Source of the DNA: PSRF01 sp051000815
GTDB taxonomy: Bacteria; Acidobacteriota; Blastocatellia; Pyrinomonadales; Pyrinomonadaceae
Length of the DNA: 64,000 nt
Direction: 5' to 3'
NCBI GenBank assembly: GCA_051000815.1
Contig: JBPCNX010000037.1
Span: forward strand, 186,001 to 250,000
The notes under the pieces were generated by a model that was not told the origin of the DNA, made no database searches, and saw only the letters and a list, made by a program, of their open reading frames with translations. The translations under genes and the position numbers were made by a program. This document shows, piece after piece, positions 52,086 to 61,104 of the stretch (position 1 is its first letter; the number at the start of each line of letters is the position of its first letter).

Positions 52086-53132
52086 TTACTCCGAGAGAGC
52101 CAACTCGACGATGGCGGCCTGTGTCGCCGCCTGCTTCAGTTCATCCAACTTCGTGGCGACTGCGTTAACCAGCTCGCGAACATTCTGATTTGTTACCGCT
52201 GAGACGGCATAGAATTCGTGGCCATCGAGCAGTGCCGCTCGCTTCAAAGATTCGACTCGCTCCGGTTCTTCCAGCGCATCAATCTTGGTTGCAACGACTA
52301 TTTGAGGCCGGGCCGCAAGCTCCGAGTTATAAGCTGCCAGTTCGCGGTTAACCTTATGATAATCGTCCACGGTCTCTCGCCCCGAAAAAGACGACACGTC
52401 AACCAGATGCAGCAACAGCGTTGTTCGTTCGATGTGCCGTAGAAACCGATCGCCGAGACCTGCACCTTCATGGGCCCCTTCGATTAATCCCGGAATGTCG
52501 GCAACGACAAACGTTCTGAAATCGCCCATATCAACGACTCCCAGATGAGGCTCGAGTGTCGTGAACGGGTAATCCGCGATCTTAGGTTTTGCCGCTGAAA
52601 TGGTTGAGATGAAGGTCGACTTTCCTGCATTAGGAAAACCCACCAAACCTACATCCGCCAGCAACTTCAACTCCAGTTGCAACTCCAACTCTTCGCCCTC
52701 ACTGCCATCCTGATGATAACGAGGCGCGCGATTGGTTGAAGTAGCGAAGTGTGAATTCCCAAAGCCGCCTCTGCCACCCCGCGCTGCCAGCCACCTCGCA
52801 GCTTCGACAGCGAGGTCCTGCAACAGCTGGCCCGTGCTCACTTCAAAGATCTGAGTACCCACCGGGACGCGGACAATAACGTCTTCGCCGTCGCGACCGG
52901 AACGATTGGAACCTTCGCCGTGCATGCCGCGTCCGGCAATATGTTCGGGGTTATAACGGAGGTGAAGCAGTGTGTTCAGGGAAGAGTCGGCAACGATCCA
53001 GACATCACCTCCGCGTCCACCCTCGCCACCTGACGGGCCGCCGCGGGGAACAAACTTCTCGCGCCGAAAAGCCGTAACGCCGTTACCGCCATGCCCCCCT
53101 TCCACGCGAATCTTGACGCGGTCGATAAACAT
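52086..53132 (-). CDS. obgE: Obg GTPase
   Basis: 348 residues. The Gly-rich Obg fold is seen in GGHGGNGVTAFRREK and PRGGPSGGEGGRGG. The G domain has GFPNAGKST, DIPGLIEGAHEGAGLG and ATKID. A short C-terminal region follows the G domain, shorter than in Bacillus Obg. Essential ribosome-assembly GTPase. Adjacent to rpmA and rplU in the common order. Confidence 0.97.
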   Translation of the reverse strand: MFIDRVKIRVEGGHGGNGVTAFRREKFVPRGGPSGGEGGRGGDVWIVADSSLNTLLHLRYNPEHIAGRGMHGEGSNRSGRDGEDVIVRVPVGTQIFEVSTGQLLQDLAVEAARWLAARGGRGGFGNSHFATSTNRAPRYHQDGSEGEELELQLELKLLADVGLVGFPNAGKSTFISTISAAKPKIADYPFTTLEPHLGVVDMGDFRTFVVADIPGLIEGAHEGAGLGDRFLRHIERTTLLLHLVDVSSFSGRETVDDYHKVNRELAAYNSELAARPQIVVATKIDALEEPERVESLKRAALLDGHEFYAVSAVTNQNVRELVNAVATKLDELKQAATQAAIVELALSE

Positions 53133-53143
53133 CTAAATCGAAA

Positions 53144-53181
53144 GCGACGCCAGGCTAGTTAACCACTCGCCCAGGCGTCGC
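53144..53181 (-). terminator. Intergenic hairpin between rpmA and obgE
   Basis: 8-bp stem (53144-53151 with 53174-53181) in the 73-base gap. On the minus strand it is followed by TTTCGATTTAG, so it may be a weak terminator or an attenuator. Confidence 0.4.
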
Positions 53182-53205
53182 ATAAAGTTATCCTCGTTGC
53201 GGCAC

Positions 53206-53478
53206 CTAAGCGGGAGACGCCTGCTCAAGTGGATAGACGCTGATAAATTTTCCTCCGCGACCTTTGTCTTCAAATTTGACGACGCCTTCAATCAGAGCAA
53301 ACAGCGTATCGTCCTTGCCGCGGCCGACATTTTTGCCCGGTTTCCACTTAGTGCCTCGCTGACGCGCGAGGATGTTGCCGCCAAGTACGCGTTCACCGCC
53401 AAACTTCTTCAACCCCAGTCTTTGTGACTGCGAGTCGCGGCCGTTACGAGATGAGCCAACTCCTTTTTTGTGTGCCAT
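53206..53478 (-). CDS. rpmA: 50S ribosomal protein L27
   Basis: 90 residues. N-terminal MAHKKGVGSSRNGRDS, then GLKKFGGERVLGGNILARQR and TLFALIEGVVKFE are typical of L27. The N-terminal tail lacks the extra cleavable segment seen in Firmicutes. Located between rplU and obgE. Confidence 0.98.
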   Translation of the reverse strand: MAHKKGVGSSRNGRDSQSQRLGLKKFGGERVLGGNILARQRGTKWKPGKNVGRGKDDTLFALIEGVVKFEDKGRGGKFISVYPLEQASPA

Positions 53479-53497
53479 CGCTAAAACTCCAGTAATA

Positions 53498-53580
53498 GAT
53501 AACAGGTGATACGAGATAGGTAAGAGCGATAAGTTGAACCAACCTCTGACTTATTACCTATCACTCATCACCCGTTACCG
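53498..53580. repeat. Inverted 'word' repeat (GATAGGTAATAAG type) between rpmA and rplU
   Basis: Left arm about 53498-53532 and right arm about 53545-53580 form an imperfect hairpin of AACAGGTGAT and ATAGGTAA words. It separates two ribosomal protein genes that are usually co-transcribed. Confidence 0.78.
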
Positions 53581-53587
53581 TTTTTGC

Positions 53588-53884
53588 CTACCCAATCGAA
53601 TCAATTCGTATAGCTGTATATCCCTGCCGATGTCCTTGAGTACGCTTGTAATGTTTGCGACGCTTCTTCTTAAAAACCAGAAACTTGTGCCCGCGGCCGT
53701 GCTCGATGACGGTTGCGGAGACTTTGGCCGCTCCCACTACCGGTGAATCACCATTGCCCGAAGTCAACAACGCATCAAGCTCAATAGACTTGCCCGCGTC
53801 CGCCGCCAGGGTGGGAATGCGGACGGTACTCCCTTCTTCGACGACAAATTGTTTACCGCCGGTTCTAATAATTGCGTATGGCAT
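53588..53884 (-). CDS. rplU: 50S ribosomal protein L21
   Basis: 98 residues. MPYAIIRTGGKQFVVEEG at the start and the basic C-terminal KKRRKHYKRTQGHRQGYT segment are diagnostic. First gene of the rplU-rpmA-obgE group. Confidence 0.98.
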   Translation of the reverse strand: MPYAIIRTGGKQFVVEEGSTVRIPTLAADAGKSIELDALLTSGNGDSPVVGAAKVSATVIEHGRGHKFLVFKKKRRKHYKRTQGHRQGYTAIRIDSIG

Positions 53885-53961
53885 CAGGTTTACCTCTGGA
53901 ACGAAACTGACCCCCGGAAAAGTCGATTATTATAAGCAGGCAGGCTGCAAACAGCAACCGC

Positions 53962-55359
53962 TCACCTCGCTGTTGCCAGCAAGTCGTTCTTCTTAGCGCT
54001 ATTCTGTTGGAGAAAATGCTCCATGAAACTTGTGGAGATATCCCCCGCGCGAAACTTGGGGTCATCCATTATTTTCAGATGCAGGGGAATCGTGGTCTTG
54101 ATTCCTTCGACCACCATCGCTTCCAGCGCGCGCTTCATACGCGCTATCGCAAGGTCTCGGGTCCGCGCATGAACTATCACCTTAGCAATCATTGAATCGT
54201 AAAATGGCGGCACTTTGTAGCCGGAATAGACGTAGGTATCCACGCGAACTCCCGGCCCTCCCGGCAAGTTGAAAGCTCCAATTACTCCTGGGGACGGCGC
54301 AAAGGTCTCGGGATTTTCCGCATTGATACGACACTCGATCGCATGGCCCACAATCATCAGATCGTCCTGCGTGTACCCCAGCCGCTCGCCCTCAGCAATG
54401 CGGATCTGATTGCGTACTATGTCAGCCAGCGTCACCATCTCAGTGACGGCGTGTTCGACCTGAATGCGCGTATTCATCTCCATAAAGTAAAACTGGTTAT
54501 CCTGATCAAGCAGAAACTCGACCGTTCCGGCGCTCGAATAACCCAACTTCTTGCAGGCAGAAACAGCGGCATTCCCCATCTGATTTCGCAATTCGGCTGA
54601 TAACATCGGCGAAGGCGCTTCCTCAAGCAGCTTTTGATGGCGACGCTGAATCGAACACTCGCGCTCCCCAAGATGAATACAGTCGCCGTACTCATCAGCC
54701 AGAACCTGTATCTCGATGTGCCGCGGGTTCTCCAGGTAGCGCTCGATATAGACACTACCATCCTTAAAAGCCGCGGCGGCTTCCGTAGACGCCGCCTCGA
54801 GAGCATGTCCCAACTCCTCCGGCGAGCGCACGATCCGCATGCCGCGTCCGCCTCCGCCCGCAGATGCTTTTACGATCACGGGAAAACCAATTTCGTGGGC
54901 TAGTTTGTTTGCCTCTTCCTCAGAAGTGATTGGATCGGGGCTGCCGGGAAGCACCGGCAGTCCAGCTTCTTTCATTACGCGGCGTGCCTCGATCTTGTCG
55001 CCCATCATGCGGATCATGTTGGACCCTGGACCGATGAACTTAATGTTGCACGCCTCACAGATTTCCGCGAAGTAAGAAGACTCTGCCAGGAAGCCGTAGC
55101 CAGGATGAATCGCGTCAACATTGAAAATTTCTGCGGTACTGATGATCGCGGGAATGTTGAGATAGCTTTGAGCAGAAGGCGCTGGGCCGATGCAGGCCGC
55201 CTCATCAGCGAAGCGCACATGCAGCGAATCGCGATCGACGTCACTGTGGACAGCAACCGTGCGAATGCCCATCTCTTTACAGGTCCAGATGATCCGGCAG
55301 GCAATCTCGCCACGGTTCGCGATTAAAATCTTCTTAAATTTTCGAGTTTCGGAACTCAT
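53962..55359 (-). CDS. accC: Biotin carboxylase subunit of acetyl-CoA carboxylase
   Basis: 465 residues. Features include KILIANRGEIACRI at the start, IHPGYGFLAE, the ATP-grasp Gly-rich loop KASAGGGGRGMR, EMNTRIQVEH and an HAIECRINAE segment. It carboxylates the biotin of BCCP with ATP and bicarbonate in the first step of fatty-acid synthesis. It follows accB by 92 bases. Confidence 0.98.
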   Translation of the reverse strand: MSSETRKFKKILIANRGEIACRIIWTCKEMGIRTVAVHSDVDRDSLHVRFADEAACIGPAPSAQSYLNIPAIISTAEIFNVDAIHPGYGFLAESSYFAEICEACNIKFIGPGSNMIRMMGDKIEARRVMKEAGLPVLPGSPDPITSEEEANKLAHEIGFPVIVKASAGGGGRGMRIVRSPEELGHALEAASTEAAAAFKDGSVYIERYLENPRHIEIQVLADEYGDCIHLGERECSIQRRHQKLLEEAPSPMLSAELRNQMGNAAVSACKKLGYSSAGTVEFLLDQDNQFYFMEMNTRIQVEHAVTEMVTLADIVRNQIRIAEGERLGYTQDDLMIVGHAIECRINAENPETFAPSPGVIGAFNLPGGPGVRVDTYVYSGYKVPPFYDSMIAKVIVHARTRDLAIARMKRALEAMVVEGIKTTIPLHLKIMDDPKFRAGDISTSFMEHFLQQNSAKKNDLLATAR

Positions 55360-55390
55360 TGTTAGAGATGAAATTTCTCAGTCAAAAGTT

Positions 55391-55440
55391 GAACGCCCAA
55401 AGTCGTTACATCCGATCCCGGACTAAAGACATTGGGCGTC
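55391..55440. repeat. Short inverted repeat (GCCCAAAGT type) between accB and accC
   Basis: Left segment about 55391-55406 and right segment about 55422-55440 are imperfect reverse complements through GACGCCCAAAG-like words. Weaker than the other repeats. Confidence 0.45.
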
Positions 55441-55451
55441 AGCTTGGATGG

Positions 55452-56072
55452 CTATCGCTTGATCCCGAAGAGGGGCTGACCGTATTCCACGGGCTGTCCA
55501 TTCTCGACGTATATCTTGACGACTTCGCCGGCGGTTTCCGCCTGAATCTCATTCATTAATTTCATCGCCTCGATGATACACACAACCGAATCCGGCTCCA
55601 CGTGACTACCGATCTTCACAAACGACTCGGCGCTAGGCGATGCTGCCCGATAAAACGTGCCGACAATTGGCGACGGTATCATGTGCAGATTCTGATTCTC
55701 AGAAGCAGCTGTCTCAGCCTGCGCACCCGGATGAGCTGGGCTGAATCCGCTCTTGGTGGAAGTTTCAGCATTAGTTGCGGCATCAGTCCTTTCGCCGCCG
55801 GCACCGCTCACTTCTGGTGAAGTTAATTCCGGAGCCTCCGCTGCCGCCAGGTCTCGGCGTACATGCAAACGAAACCCTTCGCGCTCCAGCTCAAATTCCG
55901 CAAATCCGTTTTCCTGAATCAGGTCTACAAGCTCACGCAACTCATCCATGTTCACCGAAGGCTCGAGATGACGCGACCGGCTGCGGCGACGACGGTTTTG
56001 CTGGACGTTCTCCGATGGCTCAACAGCGAGCTGCGGCTCAGACTCTTCGCTCTTGGTCTCAGGATCGCTCAT
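55452..56072 (-). CDS. accB: Biotin carboxyl carrier protein of acetyl-CoA carboxylase
   Basis: About 206 residues from ATG 56072; the preceding 80 codons are in frame but overlap rplQ and look non-coding. The Glu/Arg-rich N-terminus leads to a helical part (MDELRELVDLIQENGFAEFE), a long Ala/Ser/Pro-rich linker and the biotinyl domain with IEAMKLMNE, whose Lys is biotinylated. It ends VEYGQPLFGIKR. The upstream ribosome-binding site is weak. It is followed by accC. Confidence 0.94.
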   Translation of the reverse strand: MSDPETKSEESEPQLAVEPSENVQQNRRRRSRSRHLEPSVNMDELRELVDLIQENGFAEFELEREGFRLHVRRDLAAAEAPELTSPEVSGAGGERTDAATNAETSTKSGFSPAHPGAQAETAASENQNLHMIPSPIVGTFYRAASPSAESFVKIGSHVEPDSVVCIIEAMKLMNEIQAETAGEVVKIYVENGQPVEYGQPLFGIKR

Positions 56073-56220
56073 TTTTGTTGGTTTGGCTTCGGGCAAACAA
56101 TCAAACTCCTCAAAGCGACGAGCCCCAAAAGACTCGGTTTCATTTTTCCGATGGTCAATTGGGGCGTTGCCGACCAGGCTGCTCAGCAGCGACGATTGGC
56201 CGGTCCATGTCAAATTTTCT

Positions 56221-56904
56221 CTACTTCGCTTCTTCCTCTGCCTGCGCAGCATCCGCGTCAGAGTCGTTAGCTGGCTCGGAAGTCTCAGCCGACGAAGCTT
56301 CCGGCTCGTCAACTGGAAGCGCCTCTACTGGCGCGGCAGCCTTCGTCGAAGCCGCGGCGTCTTTAGCGTCAGCAGACTTTTTCTTCTTGGGACTTGCAGA
56401 CTTGCTTCGCTTCTTTGCCGCCTCAACCGCCGCCAGTTCACGAGGATTGTCCACCAGCTCAATGATCGCCAACTCGGCATTATCGCCTTCCCGCTTGCCG
56501 AGCTTTAAAATCCGAGTGTAGCCTCCGGGCCGATCCTTATATCGTTCACCCAACTCATCGAACAAACGCCTGAGGGCAGCAACTCCTGCCGTCCGTGGCA
56601 AACGCAATTGCCCGCGCTTTCCTGCCAATGCCGCCTGCTGCATGTTCCCGGCGTGAAAAAACCCAGCCGCCTGACGTCGCAGGTGGACTGCGTTAATCTT
56701 TGCGCTATCGCCATCAAGATGCTGGGCGCGACAGGATAACGCAATGGCGCGCTCAACAAACGGCCGCAATTCTTTCGCTTTGGGCAAAGTGGTGACGATT
56801 CGCTCCTCGCGCGCGTTTATTAACGAAGTCGCAAGGTTGCGGAGCATCGACATTCGATGCTCAGTTGTTCGACCTAACTTCCTATGTGCCTTTTGGTGCC
56901 GCAT
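56221..56904 (-). CDS. rplQ: 50S ribosomal protein L17 with long acidic/basic tail
   Basis: 227 residues. The L17 core is residues 1-~155 (MRHQKAHRKLGRTTEHRMSM, LRNLATSLINAREERIVTT), with an internal segment longer than E. coli L17 (127 residues). The C-terminal ~70 residues are low-complexity, first Lys-rich (KKRSKSASPKKKKSADAK), then Ala/Glu/Asp-rich. It follows rpoA as in the alpha operon. Confidence 0.96.
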   Translation of the reverse strand: MRHQKAHRKLGRTTEHRMSMLRNLATSLINAREERIVTTLPKAKELRPFVERAIALSCRAQHLDGDSAKINAVHLRRQAAGFFHAGNMQQAALAGKRGQLRLPRTAGVAALRRLFDELGERYKDRPGGYTRILKLGKREGDNAELAIIELVDNPRELAAVEAAKKRSKSASPKKKKSADAKDAAASTKAAAPVEALPVDEPEASSAETSEPANDSDADAAQAEEEAK

Positions 56905-56965
56905 GACTTTACTCGAAATCTCTACTCAGCTCTCTGATAACTCTCACTTCGGCAGGAACGATTGG

Positions 56966-58021
56966 TTACTGTTCCTCTTCCGCTTCAAAATCTGCAGCAT
57001 CAGCGGTGTCGCGTCCGCCGGAACCGGGAATGGGATTGCCCTGTTCGTCAAACTCCATACCGAAATCCAGACCCATGCCGTTGAGAATCTCTTTGATTTC
57101 GTTTAGAGATTTCTTGCCAAAGTTCTTGGTGGCCAGCATCTCGCGTTCTGATCGCTGCACCAGGTCGCGGATGGTCCTGATGTCGGCATTCTTCAAACAG
57201 TTATAGGAGCGAACGGACAATTCAAGCTCGTCGACTGAACGATCCAATTGATCGTTGCGTGGCAGAGGCGGACGTTCCATTTTGGAATAAGAAAAATCGT
57301 CGGCATCTTCTTCGAAGTTAATGAAAATGGACATGTGGTCCTTAATCAACTTCGCCGCCAGCCCAATGGAGTCTTCCGGCTTGACGGAGCCGTCCGTCCA
57401 AACCTCGATCGTCAGCTTGTCAAACTCGGTGTTCTGCCCCAAACGTGCAGCTTCCACTGTGTAATTGACCTTTTTGACGGGGGTGTGCACCGAATCAATC
57501 GGGATATAACCCATCGAAAGATCTTCGTCAAAATTTCGATCGGCTGAGACGTATCCCCGGCCGCGCTTTAATCTCATCTCTATTTTTAAGGAGCCACCGT
57601 CGCTCACCGTAGCGATGTGGACGCTCTCGTCCAGGATCTCCACGTCGGCATCACCCTCGATATCCGCTGCCGTCACTTCCCCGGCAGTTTCCTTGGAGAT
57701 TCTAAGTGTCTTGGCCTCACCACCGTGCAACTTAAACGGCACTTGCTTCAAATTGAGGATGACGTCAGTCGCGTCTTCTACAACACCCTTGATTGAGGAG
57801 AACTCATGCTCGACTCCTTCAATCTTGATTGCTGTTACGGCAGCCCCCTCAATCGAGGAAAGCAATGCCCTGCGTAGCGAGTTTCCGATCGTCGTGCCAA
57901 ATCCTCGCTCAAACGGTTGGGCTGAGAAACGACCGTACCGCTCTGTTAGAGTCTCCGCGTCTGCGGCCAGCCGACGCGGCATTTGAAATCCGGTCCAGAG
58001 ATTATTTTGATCCATAGCCAT
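56966..58021 (-). CDS. rpoA: DNA-directed RNA polymerase alpha subunit
   Basis: 351 residues. The N-terminal domain has ERGFGTTIGNSLRRALLSS and the dimerisation region. The C-terminal domain has ELELSVRSYNCLKNADIRTI and NFGKKSLNEIKEIL, which bind UP elements and activators. A short acidic tail follows. Located between rpsD and rplQ. Confidence 0.98.
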   Translation of the reverse strand: MAMDQNNLWTGFQMPRRLAADAETLTERYGRFSAQPFERGFGTTIGNSLRRALLSSIEGAAVTAIKIEGVEHEFSSIKGVVEDATDVILNLKQVPFKLHGGEAKTLRISKETAGEVTAADIEGDADVEILDESVHIATVSDGGSLKIEMRLKRGRGYVSADRNFDEDLSMGYIPIDSVHTPVKKVNYTVEAARLGQNTEFDKLTIEVWTDGSVKPEDSIGLAAKLIKDHMSIFINFEEDADDFSYSKMERPPLPRNDQLDRSVDELELSVRSYNCLKNADIRTIRDLVQRSEREMLATKNFGKKSLNEIKEILNGMGLDFGMEFDEQGNPIPGSGGRDTADAADFEAEEEQ

Positions 58022-58094
58022 ACTTTTGAGTCCCGGTTGAAAAACGCCTTAGCCCGCGATGGCCGCCCTGACGACGGCACCTGCGAGTATTAAA

Positions 58095-58733
58095 CTACTT
58101 GCTATAAAGTTCGACGATAAGCTGCTCATTAATCGAGCGATCAATGTCGTCACGCGAAGGCAACCCACTGACGCGAACGCTCATGTCCGCACCGTCCTGC
58201 GAAATCCAGGACGGACGTCCGCGCCCGGCAGCAGTTTGCCAGGCTCCCTCAATATGCGGATTCTTGCGACTTGCTTCCCTGACGCTGATTACGTCGCCGG
58301 CTTTTACCTTAAATGAAGGAATGTCGACCTTGCGATCGTTCACCATGATGTGACCGTGGTTAACCAGCTGCCGCGCTTGTCGGCGAGATGTTGAAAACCC
58401 GGCGCGGTAGACTGAATTGTCCAGGCGGCGCTCGAGGAGAAACAACAGATTCTCACCTGTGATTCCCTTCATGCGCGCGGCGCGTTCGAAATAATTTCGG
58501 AATTGTCCTTCGAGAATGAAGTAGATGCGCTTCACTTTTTGTTTTTCGCGGAGCTGCTGGCCGTAACCAACCAGCGCTTTGCCGCGACGCATCGAGTTGC
58601 CGTGCTGACCGGGCGGCTGCGTGCCGCGCTTTTCGATCGGACAAGATGGTTTGTAGCAGCGATCGCCCTTGAGAAAAAGCTTTGCACCTTCGCGGCGGCA
58701 CAAACGGCACACCGCATCTCTATACCTAGCCAA
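58095..58733 (-). CDS. rpsD: 30S ribosomal protein S4
   Basis: 212 residues. The N-terminal zinc-binding cysteines are intact (CRLCRREG, CYKPSC), marking the C+ form of S4. The S4 RNA-binding domain includes LDNSVYRAGFSTSRRQARQL and VNHGHIMVNDRKVDIPSF. It initiates 16S rRNA assembly. Confidence 0.98.
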   Translation of the reverse strand: MARYRDAVCRLCRREGAKLFLKGDRCYKPSCPIEKRGTQPPGQHGNSMRRGKALVGYGQQLREKQKVKRIYFILEGQFRNYFERAARMKGITGENLLFLLERRLDNSVYRAGFSTSRRQARQLVNHGHIMVNDRKVDIPSFKVKAGDVISVREASRKNPHIEGAWQTAAGRGRPSWISQDGADMSVRVSGLPSRDDIDRSINEQLIVELYSK

Positions 58734-58808
58734 TTGTTCTGCCTCCAGTCGGTTAGACGGAAAAGTTTACAGGCCGCGTATCCACGCTGGCCCTTCATCC
58801 TTTAGGTC

Positions 58809-58932
58809 AATTCATTGCCGATTTCCGAGTGGCGATTGCCAATTGGAAATCTATGTCAGTAGTTCTTCTCAGCTTGCTCAATTCGCATTGCGAACCGCCA
58901 ATTTTCAATCGCCAATCGCAAATCGGCAATTC
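58809..58932. repeat. Inverted 'word' repeat (GGCGATTGCCAATTGG type) between rpsK and rpsD
   Basis: Left arm about 58809-58850 and right arm about 58881-58932 repeat GATTGCC/AATTGG/CAATCGCCAA words in opposite orientation. It occupies most of the 199-base gap inside the alpha operon, where spacing is normally short. Confidence 0.82.
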
Positions 58933-59331
58933 CTACACTCTGCGCCGCTTCGGCGGCCGGCATCCGTTGTGTGGAATCGGCGTTGAGTCGCGAATAGTCA
59001 TCACTCTAATCCCGGCGTTGGCGATGGCTCGAATCGCCGACTCACGCCCACCACCGGGCCCCTTCACACGAACTTCACACTGCTGCATACCAGCTTCATG
59101 CGCTTTCTTTGCGGCCTCGTAGGCAGCTTGCTGCGCGGCGAAGGGAGTGCCCTTGCGCGAACCACGAAAACCTCGCGCACCCGCGGACGACTGCGCTATC
59201 AGATTACCCTCGAGGTCGGTAATCGAAATCATGGTGTTATTAAACGAGGCCGCGATGTGTGCAATACCCACTGGCACATTCTTCTTTTCTTTCTTGCGAA
59301 AGACCTTTTTCTTTCCGCCTGCTTTAGCCAT
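58933..59331 (-). CDS. rpsK: 30S ribosomal protein S11
   Basis: 132 residues. NVPVGIAHIAASFNNTMISI, SAGARGFRGSRKGTPFAAQQ and the C-terminal PHNGCRPPKRRRV are standard. The N-terminus is basic (KAGGKKKVFRKKEKK). Between rpsM and rpsD. Confidence 0.98.
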   Translation of the reverse strand: MAKAGGKKKVFRKKEKKNVPVGIAHIAASFNNTMISITDLEGNLIAQSSAGARGFRGSRKGTPFAAQQAAYEAAKKAHEAGMQQCEVRVKGPGGGRESAIRAIANAGIRVMTIRDSTPIPHNGCRPPKRRRV

Positions 59332-59405
59332 AACTTTTCTCTATATCGATCCGGGGGCGGTCGGCGAGGACCGGTACCGCCGGCACCTACACAGCAACCT
59401 ATTTG

Positions 59406-59789
59406 CTATTTCTTGCCGGGAGCCTTCTTCTTGGCAATCGTTGCACGCCGCGGGCCTTTACGAGTGCGCGCGTTCGTGTGCGTTCGCTGTCCTCTAACGG
59501 GAAGCGAACGACGATGGCGCAAGCCGCGGTAACATCCGATATCCATCAAGCGTTTGATGTCCATTTGAATGCGCTTGCGCAGGTCGCCCTCAATTTCTCC
59601 CTGGGCTTCCAGCACGGCACGGATGCGGCTGAGTTCGTCTTCGTTCAAGTCCTTAACGCGCGTGTCCGCGTTAACACCCGCTTCTTTAAGAATTGATGTC
59701 GCGCGCGACCGACCAACACCATAGATGTATGTAAGCCCAACCTCGGATCGCTTGTTGGGTGGAAGATCAACTCCAGCTACACGTGCCAT
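59406..59789 (-). CDS. rpsM: 30S ribosomal protein S13
   Basis: 127 residues. ARVAGVDLPPNKRSEVGLTY, GVGRSRATSILKEAGV and the C-terminal LPVRGQRTHTNARTRKGP are diagnostic. Standard position after rpmJ. Confidence 0.98.
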   Translation of the reverse strand: MARVAGVDLPPNKRSEVGLTYIYGVGRSRATSILKEAGVNADTRVKDLNEDELSRIRAVLEAQGEIEGDLRKRIQMDIKRLMDIGCYRGLRHRRSLPVRGQRTHTNARTRKGPRRATIAKKKAPGKK

Positions 59790-59850
59790 TCCTATTAGTT
59801 CTCCGTTAGATAACTGACGCGCTCATCAGGTTCGCGCAAAAATCCAAATC

Positions 59851-59964
59851 TTAACCCTGTCGCTGTTTGTGCTTCGGGTTGGTACATATCACGCGCACTA
59901 CGCCCTTCCTGTGAATCACCTTGCACTTGTCGCACATTTTTTTTACCGAAGCGCGCACTTTCAT
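59851..59964 (-). CDS. rpmJ: 50S ribosomal protein L36
   Basis: 37 residues, too short for common ORF cut-offs but clear: MKVRASVKKMCDKCKVIHRK, then GVVRVICTNPKHKQRQG. The zinc ligands Cys11, Cys14, Cys27 and His32 are present, so this is the C+ form. It sits between infA and rpsM exactly as in the spc/alpha operon junction. Confidence 0.96.
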   Translation of the reverse strand: MKVRASVKKMCDKCKVIHRKGVVRVICTNPKHKQRQG

Positions 59965-60001
59965 TTTTCTAAAGCCTCCGATATCTCTTCGACTGAAATC
60001 C

Positions 60002-60223
60002 TTATTTATTCCGGTAAGTTATTCGTCCCCGATTAAGGTCGTAAGGCGAAAGCTCTACGAGCACCCGGTCGCCTGGAAGAATGCGGATAAAATGTTTGCG
60101 CATCTTCCCGGAAATATGCGCCAGAACCTGATGCTGGCTTTCTTCCAACTCCACCCGAAACATGGCATTCGGCAAGGTCTCGAGGACTTTTGCCATCACT
60201 TCTATAGCTTCTTCCTTCGCCAT
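60002..60223 (-). CDS. infA: Translation initiation factor IF-1
   Basis: 73 residues, an OB-fold: MAKEEAIEVMAKVLETLPNA, then VLAHISGKMRKHFIRILPGD and the end GRITYRNK. The sequence is close to the bacterial consensus. Between map and rpmJ. Confidence 0.98.
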   Translation of the reverse strand: MAKEEAIEVMAKVLETLPNAMFRVELEESQHQVLAHISGKMRKHFIRILPGDRVLVELSPYDLNRGRITYRNK

Positions 60224-60307
60224 GTCCTTTTAGACGGGAATTTGCCAGTAGCGACAAACTGCGAATATTAGCATCCGGACAGCGATTTGCCAAGCCGCGT
60301 GGCAGCA

Positions 60308-61096
60308 TCAGTTACATGACATTGCCACCGTCTGCGAATGGCCTACCGGAACCACCCGAGTTAACACTTCCGGACCGTCTTCCGTAATCGCAATGGTGTG
60401 TTCTGTATGGGCGCTGGGACGGCCGTCCAGGGTCACCACGGTCCAGCCGTCAGCCAGAACCTTGGTATGCACACTCCCCAGATTGATCATGGGCTCTACG
60501 GCAAACACATATCCGGCTTTGATCTTCGGACCCTGGCCCGGTTTGCCGTAGTTCGGGATTTGCGGATCTTCGTGCATCTGCCGACCGATTCCGTGCCCCA
60601 CATAATCGCGAACCACTGAATAGCCACTGGCTTCAGCTAACTCCTGCACCGCCCAGCCAATATCTCCCAGGTGCTTGCCGGGCCGGCACTGCTCAATCGC
60701 GCGCTCGAGACACTCCTCGGTCACTTTGATCAATCGCAACAGTTCTTCAGAGACGCGACCTACAGGCACTGTAGTAGCGGTGTCGCCGACAAAGCCCTGA
60801 AGCGTCACGCCGCAATCGATCGAAAAGATATCGCCTTCTCTCAGTTGGTATTCCGAGGGAAAACCATGGACGACCTGTTCATTTACCGAGGCACAAATGG
60901 AAAAAGGAAAACCGTGATAACCCTTGAACGTGGGAAGAGCCCCGGCATCGCGAATCATTGTCTCGGCCGCCCGATCGATCTCGATGGTGGTGATACCCGG
61001 CTCAACCAATGTTGCGAGGTGCCGCAGAACAGCCCCGACCAATTGGCCGGCGGCCCGCATCTTCTCAATCTCTTTTTTCGATTTTCCGATGATCAT
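60308..61096 (-). CDS. map: Methionine aminopeptidase type I
   Basis: 262 residues. The five metal ligands are Asp in FSIDCGV, Asp in GFVGDTATT, His in YVGHGIGRQMHEDP, Glu in AVEPMINLG and Glu near HTEHTIAITEDG. It removes N-terminal Met from nascent proteins. It starts 8 bases after adk. Confidence 0.97.
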   Translation of the reverse strand: MIIGKSKKEIEKMRAAGQLVGAVLRHLATLVEPGITTIEIDRAAETMIRDAGALPTFKGYHGFPFSICASVNEQVVHGFPSEYQLREGDIFSIDCGVTLQGFVGDTATTVPVGRVSEELLRLIKVTEECLERAIEQCRPGKHLGDIGWAVQELAEASGYSVVRDYVGHGIGRQMHEDPQIPNYGKPGQGPKIKAGYVFAVEPMINLGSVHTKVLADGWTVVTLDGRPSAHTEHTIAITEDGPEVLTRVVPVGHSQTVAMSCN

Positions 61097-61104
61097 TCGT
61101 TACA

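Noticed and set aside
55775..56521. 248-codon plus-strand ORF
   Set aside because: Antisense across accB and rplQ, both certain.
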